This document shows, in pieces, positions 17,628 through 26,165 of a stretch of 64,000 nt of DNA (its first letter is position 1; each line of letters begins with the position of its first letter). Made by a program: the position numbers and the translations under genes. The DNA lies in contig NZ_CP045298.1 in the NCBI RefSeq assembly GCF_009363115.1, positions 3,469,501 through 3,533,500 of the forward strand, written 5' to 3'. The notes under the pieces were generated by a model that worked only from the letters and a program-made list of their open reading frames with translations, had not been told where the DNA came from and did no database searches. Origin of the DNA: Paenibacillus brasilensis. GTDB taxonomy: Bacteria; Bacillota; Bacilli; Paenibacillales; Paenibacillaceae.

Positions 17628-18332
17628 CTATTTGATAAACACTCCGCCAAAGGGAATAACTTCCCTTAAAAATCGTTTGATGATGCCATCGTCGTTCATA
17701 TCCTGCTGGAGACGTCGATGATGCTCCCCGGCGTGAAAAAGCACAGTACCCTGTCCAGTCATTTTAAAATGATAGTTCATATGCTGGCTGGCGAGATGGT
17801 TGCCGTACACGGTCAGCTCCAGATTGGCGTTTTCGGGATAGGCGATGACACTGCTCGCATCGACATAGATCGGCTCTGTCGGATGAAGCTGCTCCTGACA
17901 TACCAAACCCTGAGTCAAAAGACCAATTTGACCCACACCGTCAAATTTCATTTTAATAACATCGCGGCTGAACAGCATGTTTTTCATACTCAGCAGTTTG
18001 GTACGCATATGGATTCCAGAGCTGTACCAGAACAAATTGCGAAAATCGTATAGCAGATCATCGCCTCCTTCAAGCTCAATCATTTTTAGGCTAAAGCCGG
18101 GCGGAAGTGCGGCAATCAAACGGCAAGCCCCTGTGAAATCGGCCTGAATCAGCTTGTGCTTGCGATACATGCCCTTTATATTCATCAGCTTGTCACTGCG
18201 ACCTGAGCTGGGGCCACGGTAAGCGATAATTTGCTGCGGATGCAGAACGTGCATCTTTTCTCCTTCCGCTAGATTGAGCGTTACAACCGAACCGATGCTC
18301 TCATCATGGTAACGTCCTGCTTGTATGTCCAT
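17628..18332 (-). CDS. AIM24-family protein
   Basis: A 234-aa protein of the AIM24/TerD-unrelated beta-barrel group (mitochondrial biogenesis AIM24 family). The family features are repeated beta-strands and segments such as GLLTQGLVCQEQL and YGNHLASQHMNYHFKMTGQG. Its function in bacteria is unknown. It has no signal peptide. It lies 25 bases downstream of a gene for a membrane coiled-coil protein, probably in one transcript, and ends upstream of the que leader. Confidence 0.85.
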   Translation of the reverse strand: MDIQAGRYHDESIGSVVTLNLAEGEKMHVLHPQQIIAYRGPSSGRSDKLMNIKGMYRKHKLIQADFTGACRLIAALPPGFSLKMIELEGGDDLLYDFRNLFWYSSGIHMRTKLLSMKNMLFSRDVIKMKFDGVGQIGLLTQGLVCQEQLHPTEPIYVDASSVIAYPENANLELTVYGNHLASQHMNYHFKMTGQGTVLFHAGEHHRRLQQDMNDDGIIKRFLREVIPFGGVFIK

Positions 18333-18357
18333 TCAGACGTTTCATCCTTTCAGGCAG

Positions 18358-18798
18358 CTAGTATCTTCCCGAACGTCGACGCATCCCGTAACGCAACAGG
18401 CGGATGCCTATAAAATAGCCAGCCAGCAGAATTACAGCCGTGATCAAAAGCATCTTATTTCGGTGTGAAGCCTGATCGCGCTGGGCTTGAAGGTTTTTTA
18501 GCTCAGTAACGGTGTCGGTCAGCTTACGATTTTGCTCCAGCAGTTGGGCGTTTTGCTCTTGATAGGCTTCTATACTGCCACGGGCCTTTTGCAGCTCTTC
18601 CTGCGTTTGCCGGTAGCCTTCCTTGAGCTGATATACATCGCCGGGCAGGCGGGAAAATTGCTCAAAGCCTTGATATACATCGTCCCAATAGGCAGCATAT
18701 GCCCCGGGCACACGAGTTACCCCAAAAATAAACAGAAGCGCTATAGCCGTGCAAACAACACGGCGGTAGAAAGCAATGCGACAGGTTTGTCGTGTCAA
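18358..18798 (-). CDS. predicted membrane protein with coiled coil
   Basis: Not recognised. 146 aa if started at TTG 18798, which has AAGGGGG seven bases upstream. An N-terminal hydrophobic segment (about residues 15-35) ends in GAYAAY, resembling a signal peptide. A coiled-coil region of about 60 residues rich in Q, E and K (for example QEELQKARGSIEAYQEQNAQ) follows. One transmembrane helix lies near the C-terminus, with a basic tail RYGMRRRSGRY. The topology suggests an outside coiled coil anchored in the membrane. It is probably co-transcribed with the AIM24 gene. Confidence 0.7.
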   Translation of the reverse strand: MTRQTCRIAFYRRVVCTAIALLFIFGVTRVPGAYAAYWDDVYQGFEQFSRLPGDVYQLKEGYRQTQEELQKARGSIEAYQEQNAQLLEQNRKLTDTVTELKNLQAQRDQASHRNKMLLITAVILLAGYFIGIRLLRYGMRRRSGRY

Positions 18799-19112
18799 AA
18801 GACGTTCCCCCTTCTGATACACCAAGATGTAAGATAGTACCCATCATTTACCCATATCTCATGGTTACGTACAGTATACGGATTAGGATGCAGATTTCAG
18901 AATAAACGGACGATCATTATGGAAAAATGTTCTCAAAAAAAGTCGATATATAGGTTAAGTGTACCTCAAAACGGGTATATCAAGAAAGCATCTGCATTCC
19001 GACATTTTTCCCGCCAAGCGTGCCGAAGCCTTCAATTACTGATCAGTGCCTAAAAATGAATATCTGAACCGAAAATATAGGAAGAGTAGATTTATAGAAG
19101 GAGAAATGAAAG
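18799..19112. other. intergenic region, no gene seen
   Basis: About 310 bases between the divergent membrane-protein gene and the small gene at 19113. It is AT-rich, with possible promoter-like TA-rich stretches near 18950 but no convincing -35/-10 pair, no hairpin and no open frame. Confidence 0.5.
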
Positions 19113-19268
19113 ATGAACGAGAGAGAGCAAGATTATAAAATTTTAAAGATCACGGTCAATGGAAAACCATTAGCAAAGGAACTCATAGTGGATAGCACTA
19201 CGTTTGCACCTATACCCGAAAATTACAAAAAGACGAAAGTTTCTTTAACAGAAACTACAATTTCGTAA
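19113..19268 (+). CDS. small hypothetical protein, 51 aa
   Basis: Not recognised. ATG at 19113 follows AGAAGGAG at 19097-19104, a strong ribosome-binding site, and the frame ends at TAA 19266-19268. The protein begins MNEREQDYKILKITVNGKPL and is polar, with alternating beta-type residues. A terminator follows at 19298. The good start signal plus its own terminator make it likely to be a real monocistronic small gene. Confidence 0.6.
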   Translation: MNEREQDYKILKITVNGKPLAKELIVDSTTFAPIPENYKKTKVSLTETTIS

Positions 19269-19297
19269 GATATAAAATATGGAAGCAGACTATAATG

Positions 19298-19326
19298 TAG
19301 CTCGGCATAAGTCGGGCTATTTTTGC
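19298..19326 (+). terminator. terminator of small gene
   Basis: TAGCTCG (19298-19304) pairs with CGGGCTA (19313-19319), followed by TTTTTGCG. Confidence 0.75.
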
Positions 19327-19493
19327 GTTTTTATGCAATTTTAATGGCTTAAATTGTTATTTGTCGAAGCAGGTCCCCCTTCATAAAGATTACCATGTAT
19401 AATTTTCACAAGCAAACGTACGTTCCCTGACAGTATAGTGTCAGATAACACTGTTAATTTAGAGTTACATGTTCTTTTAGGGGGAAATTACCA

Positions 19494-20234
19494 GTGGTAA
19501 AGTCAATGGTCAATGTAACGTACACATGGGAAAAAGAGTCTATATCAGCGAATGGGGCCGAACAAGTAAATCTACTGATAGAATGGGGCTATGGAGCTAT
19601 TCGTAAAAGAAAAGGGAATCTAATCCTGAAAACAGCGGGGTGTGACCTTCAACTCCAGTTCATTCCCGAAAACGGGGTAAGTCTACTAAAAGTCGAAGGG
19701 GTGAGACTCGGTTTCAAACGCTCAGAAGACGGAGATCGCATGGTCATCCACTGTGGGGATGTGCGGCGGGGAAACTACAGACAGGCTGCCTTGACGTTCT
19801 CTGTACCGGCTCACTCATCCGGAAGACATACCATTGGATTGATGGAGTGGAGCTGGCGTAAGCCATCTCAGGAAAAGCGAACGCTGGTTAGGTCGGACCA
19901 AATCTACATCAATTACACGCATCATCTGGGCCTGCTGAGCGTTCCACCCCATCCGATGGTGGAAAAATACATAAAGCTGAATGAGACGTCCATGATTGTA
20001 AAAAAGGCATTGCGTATGTACGAGAAAGGTGATCATGAGCGAGGTGCGTTTATCCTTAACAGACAAGCAGACGAATTGCTAATACGAGCAGCAAGAACCG
20101 ATGATATGGATTACCTGAAGGAAGCTGAGTTACTTCTAGCCATACGTAATAAATGGAATGGGACTTTTGAATCAAATCACTATCATAGTTCTAAAGTTCT
20201 TTTTGATCAATCGAATTCGGTAGTAAACGTTTAG
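19494..20234 (+). CDS. hypothetical protein, 246 aa
   Basis: Not firmly recognised. GTG at 19494 has AGGGGGA eight bases upstream. The first two thirds look like a beta-sandwich; the last third (HPMVEKYIKLNETSMIVKKA onward, then YEKGDHERGAFILNRQADEL) is helical and resembles the helical tail seen after von Willebrand factor A domains in some chloride-channel-like proteins, but no vWA (MIDAS) motif is present. No signal peptide or membrane segment. It is followed, 98 bases later, by a WYL regulator. Confidence 0.6.
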   Translation: MVKSMVNVTYTWEKESISANGAEQVNLLIEWGYGAIRKRKGNLILKTAGCDLQLQFIPENGVSLLKVEGVRLGFKRSEDGDRMVIHCGDVRRGNYRQAALTFSVPAHSSGRHTIGLMEWSWRKPSQEKRTLVRSDQIYINYTHHLGLLSVPPHPMVEKYIKLNETSMIVKKALRMYEKGDHERGAFILNRQADELLIRAARTDDMDYLKEAELLLAIRNKWNGTFESNHYHSSKVLFDQSNSVVNV

Positions 20235-20332
20235 TTAAACGAAATTAATATTATGAAATAGGTGATTATGCTAGTTTATTTGTGTAACGTAGTGAGTCTA
20301 ATTTACTATTTTTTTGTAAAGGAGAGACTTCC

Positions 20333-21316
20333 TTGACTGATCGGTTGATACGTTTAATGCGGATTATTACTATTGTTCAGGCAAATCCGGGGATATTGGC
20401 AAGAGAGCTTGCGGAACGTTGCGAAACATCAGAACGTACCATCTACCGAGATATGGAGGCGCTTAGTGCTATGCATATTCCAATTACGAACATGGGGCAT
20501 GGCAAAGGGTACATATTTATAAGCAATTTTGCTTTGTATCCTCTGAATTGGACGGAAGAAGAGGCAGAGGCTTTTGCCAAGCTGGGAGATATTATGGAAA
20601 CGGTGAAGCCTCTTTTGCCGCCGGCTTTTGAAAGTGCGTATGAGAAAGTGATGGCCTCTAGTCAGAAAAAAAAGATAGACCAGACGAGCTTCGCGCAGGA
20701 GATGAAAAATATCATTCGGCTCGGCTCGACACTTGATCGGGAAAACCAGCCCTATCTGCTCAGGCTGATTGTTTTGGCAAGTCTTACGCAGCAGACGATT
20801 GAAGCGGAATACAGCTCACCTCAAAATGAAGATGTGTCACTGGTTCAAGTAGATCCTTATTGTTTGGTTCCGCAGGATCGGCGGTTTTATATGCTTGGTT
20901 TTTGTCATAAGCAATCCGCCATGAGAACCTTTCGGATCAGCCGCTTTCGGAATATGAGAATTTTGCCGTATACGTTTCAAAAGAATACGACAGAGATGGA
21001 AATGTTTTTTAAAGGGACCTGGTCGGTTACCAAAGGAAATCAAAATATTCGGTTTGTGGTTCGATTTTCTGCCGAGTCTGTATATCGGGTCAAAGAAGAG
21101 GAATTATTCATCAAGCCATTACTCAAGGATTTGCCGGATGGAAGCTTGTTGTTTGAGGTGACGGTCAATCATGACCGTGAATTTCTGGATTGGCTCACCT
21201 CGTATGGAGCAGAGGCTGAGATTCTGGAGCCTTTGCGGTACCGCAAGCGAATGCAGGAAATGCTGCAGACCTGGGGGGCATTTTATTTCGATAAAAAGGC
21301 AGGAAATCAAGAATAA
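20333..21316 (+). CDS. HTH/WYL-domain transcriptional regulator
   Basis: A 327-aa regulator with an N-terminal DeoR-like helix-turn-helix (NPGILARELAERCETSERTI, then YRDMEAL) followed by a WYL domain in the middle (QVDPYCLVPQDRRFYMLGFC and TFRISRFRNMRIL) and the C-terminal WCX extension. TTG at 20333 follows AAAGGAG. WYL domains are thought to sense nucleic acids or nucleotides. The target is unknown; no divergent gene is adjacent. Confidence 0.9.
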   Translation: MTDRLIRLMRIITIVQANPGILARELAERCETSERTIYRDMEALSAMHIPITNMGHGKGYIFISNFALYPLNWTEEEAEAFAKLGDIMETVKPLLPPAFESAYEKVMASSQKKKIDQTSFAQEMKNIIRLGSTLDRENQPYLLRLIVLASLTQQTIEAEYSSPQNEDVSLVQVDPYCLVPQDRRFYMLGFCHKQSAMRTFRISRFRNMRILPYTFQKNTTEMEMFFKGTWSVTKGNQNIRFVVRFSAESVYRVKEEELFIKPLLKDLPDGSLLFEVTVNHDREFLDWLTSYGAEAEILEPLRYRKRMQEMLQTWGAFYFDKKAGNQE

Positions 21317-21356
21317 CAGGGGGAGATCCCCCGGAACGGGCCGGGGAGCTATCTGC

Positions 21357-22028
21357 TTAATGGTCCTTAAACAGGTTGGCGAGATTGCCAAATGGACTGT
21401 AATGCTCCTGTTCTTCCTCCGGCGAGGAGTATACGAGCTTTGAGCCTCGGTTTTCCTCATCGTCAGCAGCGTTATTCACTAATGAAATACGATCAAAAAG
21501 ATGTATAAAAACCTGAGCGGTGTTAATGGCATCGTCCAGTGCACGGTGCTGCTGACCGTCAAAGTCAATGTGGCACAATTCCAGCGCCTGAGACAGACTC
21601 AGCTGACGGTATTTACCGCCCGAACCAAACAGACGGGAGATTTGCTTCTGTATATCATTCGTATTATGAATCCACCCAAGATCTACATGATGGGTACGAC
21701 AATGGGATACCAGCTTTTGACGGTCATCCGGCCCCCATGCACACAAATAATAGGGTGAATCCGTACCGAGCCAGGCAACAAATTGCTTCACAGCTTCGGG
21801 AAAGAGCGGGGCGGCATCAATATCTCGTTGAGTAATGCCCGTGAACTGAACGGTATCCGTGGACAGTACAGGTCGATTTGAGGGTCTTACAAAACTGTGA
21901 AACGTATCTGCAACGTATAGACCGTCGTCTCCCTGAACGACTTTGACAGCACCGATATCAATGATTTCAGAGGAATATCTGGCGTTACGGCTAACGGTAA
22001 ATTCAAGATCATAAATAATGTATTGCAT
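21357..22028 (-). CDS. DnaQ-like 3'-5' exonuclease (KapD/ERI type)
   Basis: A 223-aa DEDDh exonuclease. Exo I is YIIYDLEFTVS, with Asp-x-Glu metal ligands. Exo II is seen in LCAWGPDDRQKL and Exo III in QHRALDDAINTAQVF, which supplies His and Asp. A disordered acidic tail of about 35 residues follows. ATG at 22028 has AAGGAG eight bases ahead. The likely role is RNA or DNA 3'-end trimming. It is convergent with the WYL gene, 40 bases apart. Confidence 0.88.
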   Translation of the reverse strand: MQYIIYDLEFTVSRNARYSSEIIDIGAVKVVQGDDGLYVADTFHSFVRPSNRPVLSTDTVQFTGITQRDIDAAPLFPEAVKQFVAWLGTDSPYYLCAWGPDDRQKLVSHCRTHHVDLGWIHNTNDIQKQISRLFGSGGKYRQLSLSQALELCHIDFDGQQHRALDDAINTAQVFIHLFDRISLVNNAADDEENRGSKLVYSSPEEEQEHYSPFGNLANLFKDH

Positions 22029-22158
22029 TTCTGGACTCCTTCCACACACCTGACTGGTCCCGATCAATACCGGGATGAATGTTCTCTGCTTGAATATGGC
22101 TCTTCTCCATCATACCTCTCGGTCCACAACTTGTCAGCGGTTTAAAGGCTTGCTTTAT

Positions 22159-22200
22159 AAAAAAATATGCGATGTCCAAATAAGCTTGGACTATCGCATA
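22159..22200 (-). terminator. terminator of 5'-nucleotidase gene
   Basis: On the minus strand TATGCGATaGTCCAA pairs with TTGGAcATCGCATA with one mismatch and is followed by TTTTTTTATAAA. It stops transcripts from the 22228-24129 gene before the exonuclease gene. Confidence 0.9.
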
Positions 22201-22227
22201 CATTAAATCTTCTGACAAACTGTTGAA

Positions 22228-24129
22228 TTAGGCCGGGAGGTTCAACTTTTGTCCCGGATAAATGCGGTGAGGATTTTTCAACTTGTTCAACCGCCCCAGC
22301 TGTTGCCAGGTGGTACCGTGTTTGCGGGAAATGTCATATAACGTATCCCCGGATTTCACAACATACACATGGCTATGAGCAGCCTGGGCAGAAACGGAGG
22401 CCTGCTGTGGCTTGGCTGGTTGCGTTTTTGTCGGTGCCGGCTTCGCTGGTGCTGGTTTCGCAGCCGGTGTAGAGACGGCTTGCGGTTTTTCCTGCACAGG
22501 TGCTGGTGCTGCGATTGGTGCAGCTGGCACAGGCTGTGTGGCAGGGACGGTGGCTTTCACGTCTGCCTTGGCTTCTTGAATGCGGCCGTCTGCTTGTACT
22601 TTCAGGCTGGCGGAGCCAATTTTTTGCATATAGCGGATTAACGCCTCGTCCAGCGATCCGAACATTCCTGCCTGCTGGTATTTAGCGAACATCGTATATT
22701 GGTCACCGCCTACAGCAGTAAAGTCATTGGTGGCCAATGTGTACGTTGCCTCAGGATCAAGCGCCTTGCCGCCGATCAGAACGGAATGAACACGGCTTCC
22801 TTTGGCTGCTGAGGTGTCTATTTTAAATGAGATACCTGATACCTGCGGAAAGCCTCCGCTTGGCTCCGGATAGGAGGCTGTGCCATTTTCAAGTGCTGCC
22901 TGAATGTCAGAGCCTTTCACCTTCAGGGTAACAATCTGGTTTCCAAAAGGCAGCACGGTGATGATGTCTCCTTTGGTTACCGTTCCTGTCTTGATGGAAG
23001 CCCGGATGCCGCCGCCGTTAGTTAAAGCTACGTCTGCACCCGAAACGTCACGCATGGCATCGGTGAGCAAATCGCCAAGATTGGTTTCGCTCGCACGTAC
23101 CTTTTCACGCGCTCCTTCCAAATCTACACTCGTTTGCGTTACAACTTCTTTGAGGATAGGTTCCTGATCCTTCTGAATGGAGGCGATCAATGCAGCAATT
23201 TCAGCGTTGGGCTGAACATCGGCAGCTTGAGTCGAGTCAATCAGCTTGGCTTGCTTTTGGGTAACCTTGCCGCCGTCGACCCATAGATCCACAACACCCA
23301 GATACTTGGTGTATTCGCCTGCGCTAGCGATCAACGTGCCGTTGTCACCGACCAGCCCTTTTTCGAGTACGGTGTGGCTGTGTCCATCAATGAAAATATC
23401 AATGCCTGGCACTTCTTTAACGACCTTGAGGCTGGTGTCCGTGCTGGATGCATCCTGTCCCAAATGACCAAGAACGACGACGACGTCCACTTTGCTGCGG
23501 ATTTCGTCTACAGCTGCTTTGGCTTCAGCCGCAGGATCGGTGAATTGAAACCCTTCCACATTTTTGGGATTGGTCTTATATGCTGTTTCAGGCGTAGTCA
23601 GACCGATAATGCCGATTTTAACGCCATCCACTTCCTTAATGACATACGGTTTGAACAAACGTGTTCCGTCTGTTTGCTTAATGTTGGCACTCAGCACGGG
23701 GAACTGAATTTCCTTACTCAGCTCAACCAGATGCTTCCAGCCATAATTAAACTCATGGTTGCCCGGAACCATTGCATCATAGCGCAGCTTGTTGATCACT
23801 TTCACAATACTCTCACCGTTAACCAAAGTAGCGAAGGTCGTTCCATGAACGGTATCCCCGGCATCCAGCAGCAAGGTATTGGGATTGGAAGCGCGATACT
23901 GGTCGATGATGCCCGCCAGCTTGGCGAAGCCCATTTCCTTGTCGTTTGCGACCACGTGGGCATGGGTATCATTCGTATGTAGGATGGTGATGTGCTTGCC
24001 GCTGACCGGAGCAGTAGCCGTATTCGCTGTTCCCGCATTGGCTGCCGGGTCTGCTGCCGCCGTACCAAGACATCCGAACAGAAGCGCAGCGGTCGTCAAG
24101 AGTGACGAGATTTTTTTCCATGAATTCAT
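22228..24129 (-). CDS. secreted 5'-nucleotidase (UshA/YfkN type) with C-terminal LysM domain
   Basis: A 633-aa extracellular nucleotide phosphohydrolase. The signal peptide is at residues 1-26 (TTAALLFGCLGTAAADP). The metallophosphatase domain has ITILHTNDTHAH, DAGDTVHGT, PGNHEFNYGW and GHSHTVLEKG, all metal or catalytic motifs. The 5'-nucleotidase C-terminal domain has LTNGGGIRASI and the substrate region ATNDFTAVGGDQY. A Pro/Ala-rich linker and one LysM domain (VKSGDTLYDISRKHGTTW) follow, probably tethering it to peptidoglycan. It scavenges phosphate and nucleosides. Upstream 24130-24324 is AT-rich, with no clear element beyond a promoter-like area. Confidence 0.93.
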   Translation of the reverse strand: MNSWKKISSLLTTAALLFGCLGTAAADPAANAGTANTATAPVSGKHITILHTNDTHAHVVANDKEMGFAKLAGIIDQYRASNPNTLLLDAGDTVHGTTFATLVNGESIVKVINKLRYDAMVPGNHEFNYGWKHLVELSKEIQFPVLSANIKQTDGTRLFKPYVIKEVDGVKIGIIGLTTPETAYKTNPKNVEGFQFTDPAAEAKAAVDEIRSKVDVVVVLGHLGQDASSTDTSLKVVKEVPGIDIFIDGHSHTVLEKGLVGDNGTLIASAGEYTKYLGVVDLWVDGGKVTQKQAKLIDSTQAADVQPNAEIAALIASIQKDQEPILKEVVTQTSVDLEGAREKVRASETNLGDLLTDAMRDVSGADVALTNGGGIRASIKTGTVTKGDIITVLPFGNQIVTLKVKGSDIQAALENGTASYPEPSGGFPQVSGISFKIDTSAAKGSRVHSVLIGGKALDPEATYTLATNDFTAVGGDQYTMFAKYQQAGMFGSLDEALIRYMQKIGSASLKVQADGRIQEAKADVKATVPATQPVPAAPIAAPAPVQEKPQAVSTPAAKPAPAKPAPTKTQPAKPQQASVSAQAAHSHVYVVKSGDTLYDISRKHGTTWQQLGRLNKLKNPHRIYPGQKLNLPA

Positions 24130-24324
24130 GTTGTTCCTTCAACCCCCTATAAAATGAATGAATTAGAGCAAACGCTTACGTCCACATTTTATCAGATGAT
24201 TGTAAAAATAACTTCTATTTTATATCAAAGCACTAAAAATTTTTGATATATCGGTTGTTAAAGCCGTCGTCAAATCACCTATATTGAGGAGGAAGCAATA
24301 AACAGTAAATAATCGAGATAAGAA

Positions 24325-24750
24325 CTAATGTTCTGTTTTGCGGTTAAAAAAAAGAGCAGTCTCTTTGGGCAGCCCAATCCGGGGCAAATAGTGCTCCAGC
24401 GTTTCGTCAGCCAGCGGCGGTTTTCCTTCACTCAGCAAAAGTACAGCAAAACGGTTGGCTTGCTGTTCAAATTTTCCTGGAGAAAAGTAGGAATGCTCCT
24501 CTATAAAAAAGCGGCTAATGCCTTTATGCAGTCGGTCATGCCCCAATTCATGCGCACAAACAAACCGTTTCCATTCCGGTGTAAGACCATCGTGGATGAC
24601 GATAAATTTTCTGCGCAGCTTGTGGTAATACAGCCCTTTGGTTGTGGAGCCCAGATCGGAATAACGAATATGGATACCCAGTGCTTTTGCAATATCAAAG
24701 GGGCAGTTGGTACGGTATTTTCGGACGAGTTTGTGAATGAGTTCTTTCAT
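24325..24750 (-). CDS. ImmA/IrrE-family metallo-endopeptidase
   Basis: A 141-aa zinc peptidase with the motif HELGHDRLH at about residues 67-75. In ICEBs1 and many prophages ImmA cleaves the partner ImmR/Xre repressor after DNA damage, which induces the element. Here it directly follows an Xre-type repressor gene (11 bases apart), and that pair is divergent from the tailocin activator, so the same anti-repressor role is inferred. ATG at 24750 has a GGTGATC upstream. Confidence 0.88.
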   Translation of the reverse strand: MKELIHKLVRKYRTNCPFDIAKALGIHIRYSDLGSTTKGLYYHKLRRKFIVIHDGLTPEWKRFVCAHELGHDRLHKGISRFFIEEHSYFSPGKFEQQANRFAVLLLSEGKPPLADETLEHYLPRIGLPKETALFFNRKTEH

Positions 24751-24761
24751 ACGATCACCTG

Positions 24762-25235
24762 CTATCCTTGATCTCTGCCCGCCCGGGGCTTTTGCGGCTT
24801 CTTATGCTTGTTCATTTGCTTGGCTTCCCAGAACAGACCTGTTAACACATCCTTGATGCGCTGACGGTCTGTCTCATCCAGCGGAATGCCGTCGAACATT
24901 AATTCGTCGTCTTCCTCCAGCATTTTCTTGAAATCCCGGCGATCCTTGGAGGTAGCCCATTCCGGCACAGTAGAACGATCAGGTTCGTGTGAATGTTGCT
25001 CTATTGAATCGTCGTCTCCCCAATAGCCGGCAACTTTCATCATTTCGGTATAGGATACGCCGAGTGCGTCCGCTATTTTGCGGAGAGTAGAGGGCTTGGG
25101 GATACCGCGCAGCCCATTTTCAATGCGGGAAATTTGCGAATTGCTAATGCCTGCGGCATCTGCCAATTGGTTGATGCTCCATTGCTTTTGTTCGCGCTGC
25201 TGCTTTAAGTAGGTTCCGAATGCTGGCTGTTCCAC
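24762..25235 (-). CDS. Xre-family repressor (ImmR-like) of the tailocin
   Basis: A 157-aa protein starting at GTG 25235, which has AAGGGAG eight bases before it. The N-terminal helix-turn-helix is FGTYLKQQREQKQWSINQLA with AAGISNSQISRIENGLRG. The C-terminal half is acidic and predicted to be the ImmA-sensitive tail. Its location, partner gene and divergent ArpU-like gene point to a role as repressor of the contractile-tail cluster. Confidence 0.88.
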   Translation of the reverse strand: MEQPAFGTYLKQQREQKQWSINQLADAAGISNSQISRIENGLRGIPKPSTLRKIADALGVSYTEMMKVAGYWGDDDSIEQHSHEPDRSTVPEWATSKDRRDFKKMLEEDDELMFDGIPLDETDRQRIKDVLTGLFWEAKQMNKHKKPQKPRAGRDQG

Positions 25236-25309
25236 AAAGGAGGCTCCCTTCTGCAATAGAATCATAGATTAGTTCCATTATACCATTAGGTAAAGAGGAA
25301 AAGCACGTA

Positions 25310-25492
25310 ATATGCCAAAAGGCATAGAAAAATAAAGCGAACATCCTGTTTTTGGGACCCTACCGCTTTTTTTGACGATGGATAGATATCCTAAATAATG
25401 CTATGTTATACTCAAGATGCGAACAAAACACGAACAAAATGTAAACGAAGAAATTGTGATCGCTAAAAATTAAATCATTGTCAAAAGGCATA
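25310..25492. promoter_or_regulatory. operator-rich switch region between Xre and ArpU-like genes
   Basis: CAAAAGGCATA occurs twice, at 25316-25326 and 25482-25492; the first copy forms the perfect hairpin TATGCC-aaaa-GGCATA. CGAACAAAA is repeated at 25420-25428 and 25431-25439, 11 bases apart, with CGAAG at 25446. A promoter candidate, TTGACG (25372-25377) and AATAAT (25394-25399), lies between. The layout suits repressor binding and looping at the switch. Confidence 0.5.
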
Positions 25493-25513
25493 AGATAAGG
25501 AGTGCTGCTGTAA

Positions 25514-25990
25514 ATGAAAAATAACTTACCCGAATTGGATCGTCGCAAAACGCAGAATGCATTGGAGGGCGTGTTTGAGAAGTACCGGATTTATAAAACG
25601 ATTACCTTTATGGATCGGGAAAGCTTTATTACGGCTGGCTATACGGATCGACCGAACGGACCAACGAATGTGACCAGCGATCCGACGGCCCGGACAGCCG
25701 TATATAATGTAGATGCTCCCGCCGCCCGCCTGGCCTACTGCGAAATGGTAGATGCTGTAGTTAGTCGCTTGAATGAACGCGAACAGCTGCTCATCCGTGA
25801 GCGTTATTTAAAGGATGACGATGTGTTTGATTACAAGGTTTACAATTATGTACTGGACCCGCCGGTCAGCAAGGATACGTATACGAAGCTTCGCACGCGT
25901 GCTTTTTACAAAATGGCGCTTGCGCTGGCAGACCAAGGCGTTTTGAATCTGGCAGGCTTGCAGAAGGGCGCGGATCGAAAGCTCGGTTAG
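25514..25990 (+). CDS. ArpU-like phage late-gene transcriptional activator
   Basis: A 158-aa protein of the ArpU/phage sigma-like family, which in PBSX-type elements switches on the late structural operon. A sigma-region-4-like stretch is seen around RLNEREQLLIRERYLK, followed by PVSKDTYTKLRTRAFYKMAL, resembling a helix-turn-helix. ATG at 25514 follows AAGGAG. It is transcribed away from the Xre/ImmA pair and is the first gene of the tailocin block. Confidence 0.8.
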   Translation: MKNNLPELDRRKTQNALEGVFEKYRIYKTITFMDRESFITAGYTDRPNGPTNVTSDPTARTAVYNVDAPAARLAYCEMVDAVVSRLNEREQLLIRERYLKDDDVFDYKVYNYVLDPPVSKDTYTKLRTRAFYKMALALADQGVLNLAGLQKGADRKLG

Positions 25991-26165
25991 TAAATAGTAT
26001 GGCTTACAGTACGTCTCCTCTAAAAGGCTCTGATTTCCTGAAATTAGGGGTCATAGCCTTGATTCCATTAACTTGGACAGCAGGGAGTATGAAATACAAC
26101 GACGAATAGGAATTGAACAAGAAAATGAGGCTCATGACTAAAGGCTGGAACGGAGGACTACTGCA

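Noticed and set aside
24150..24180. cre-like stretch before the 5'-nucleotidase gene
   Set aside because: Three mismatches to the consensus, including conserved positions.
25420..25450. Possible LexA (SOS) box near the ArpU-like gene
   Set aside because: CGAAC is present, but no GTTCG half site at the right spacing; kept only as a direct repeat.
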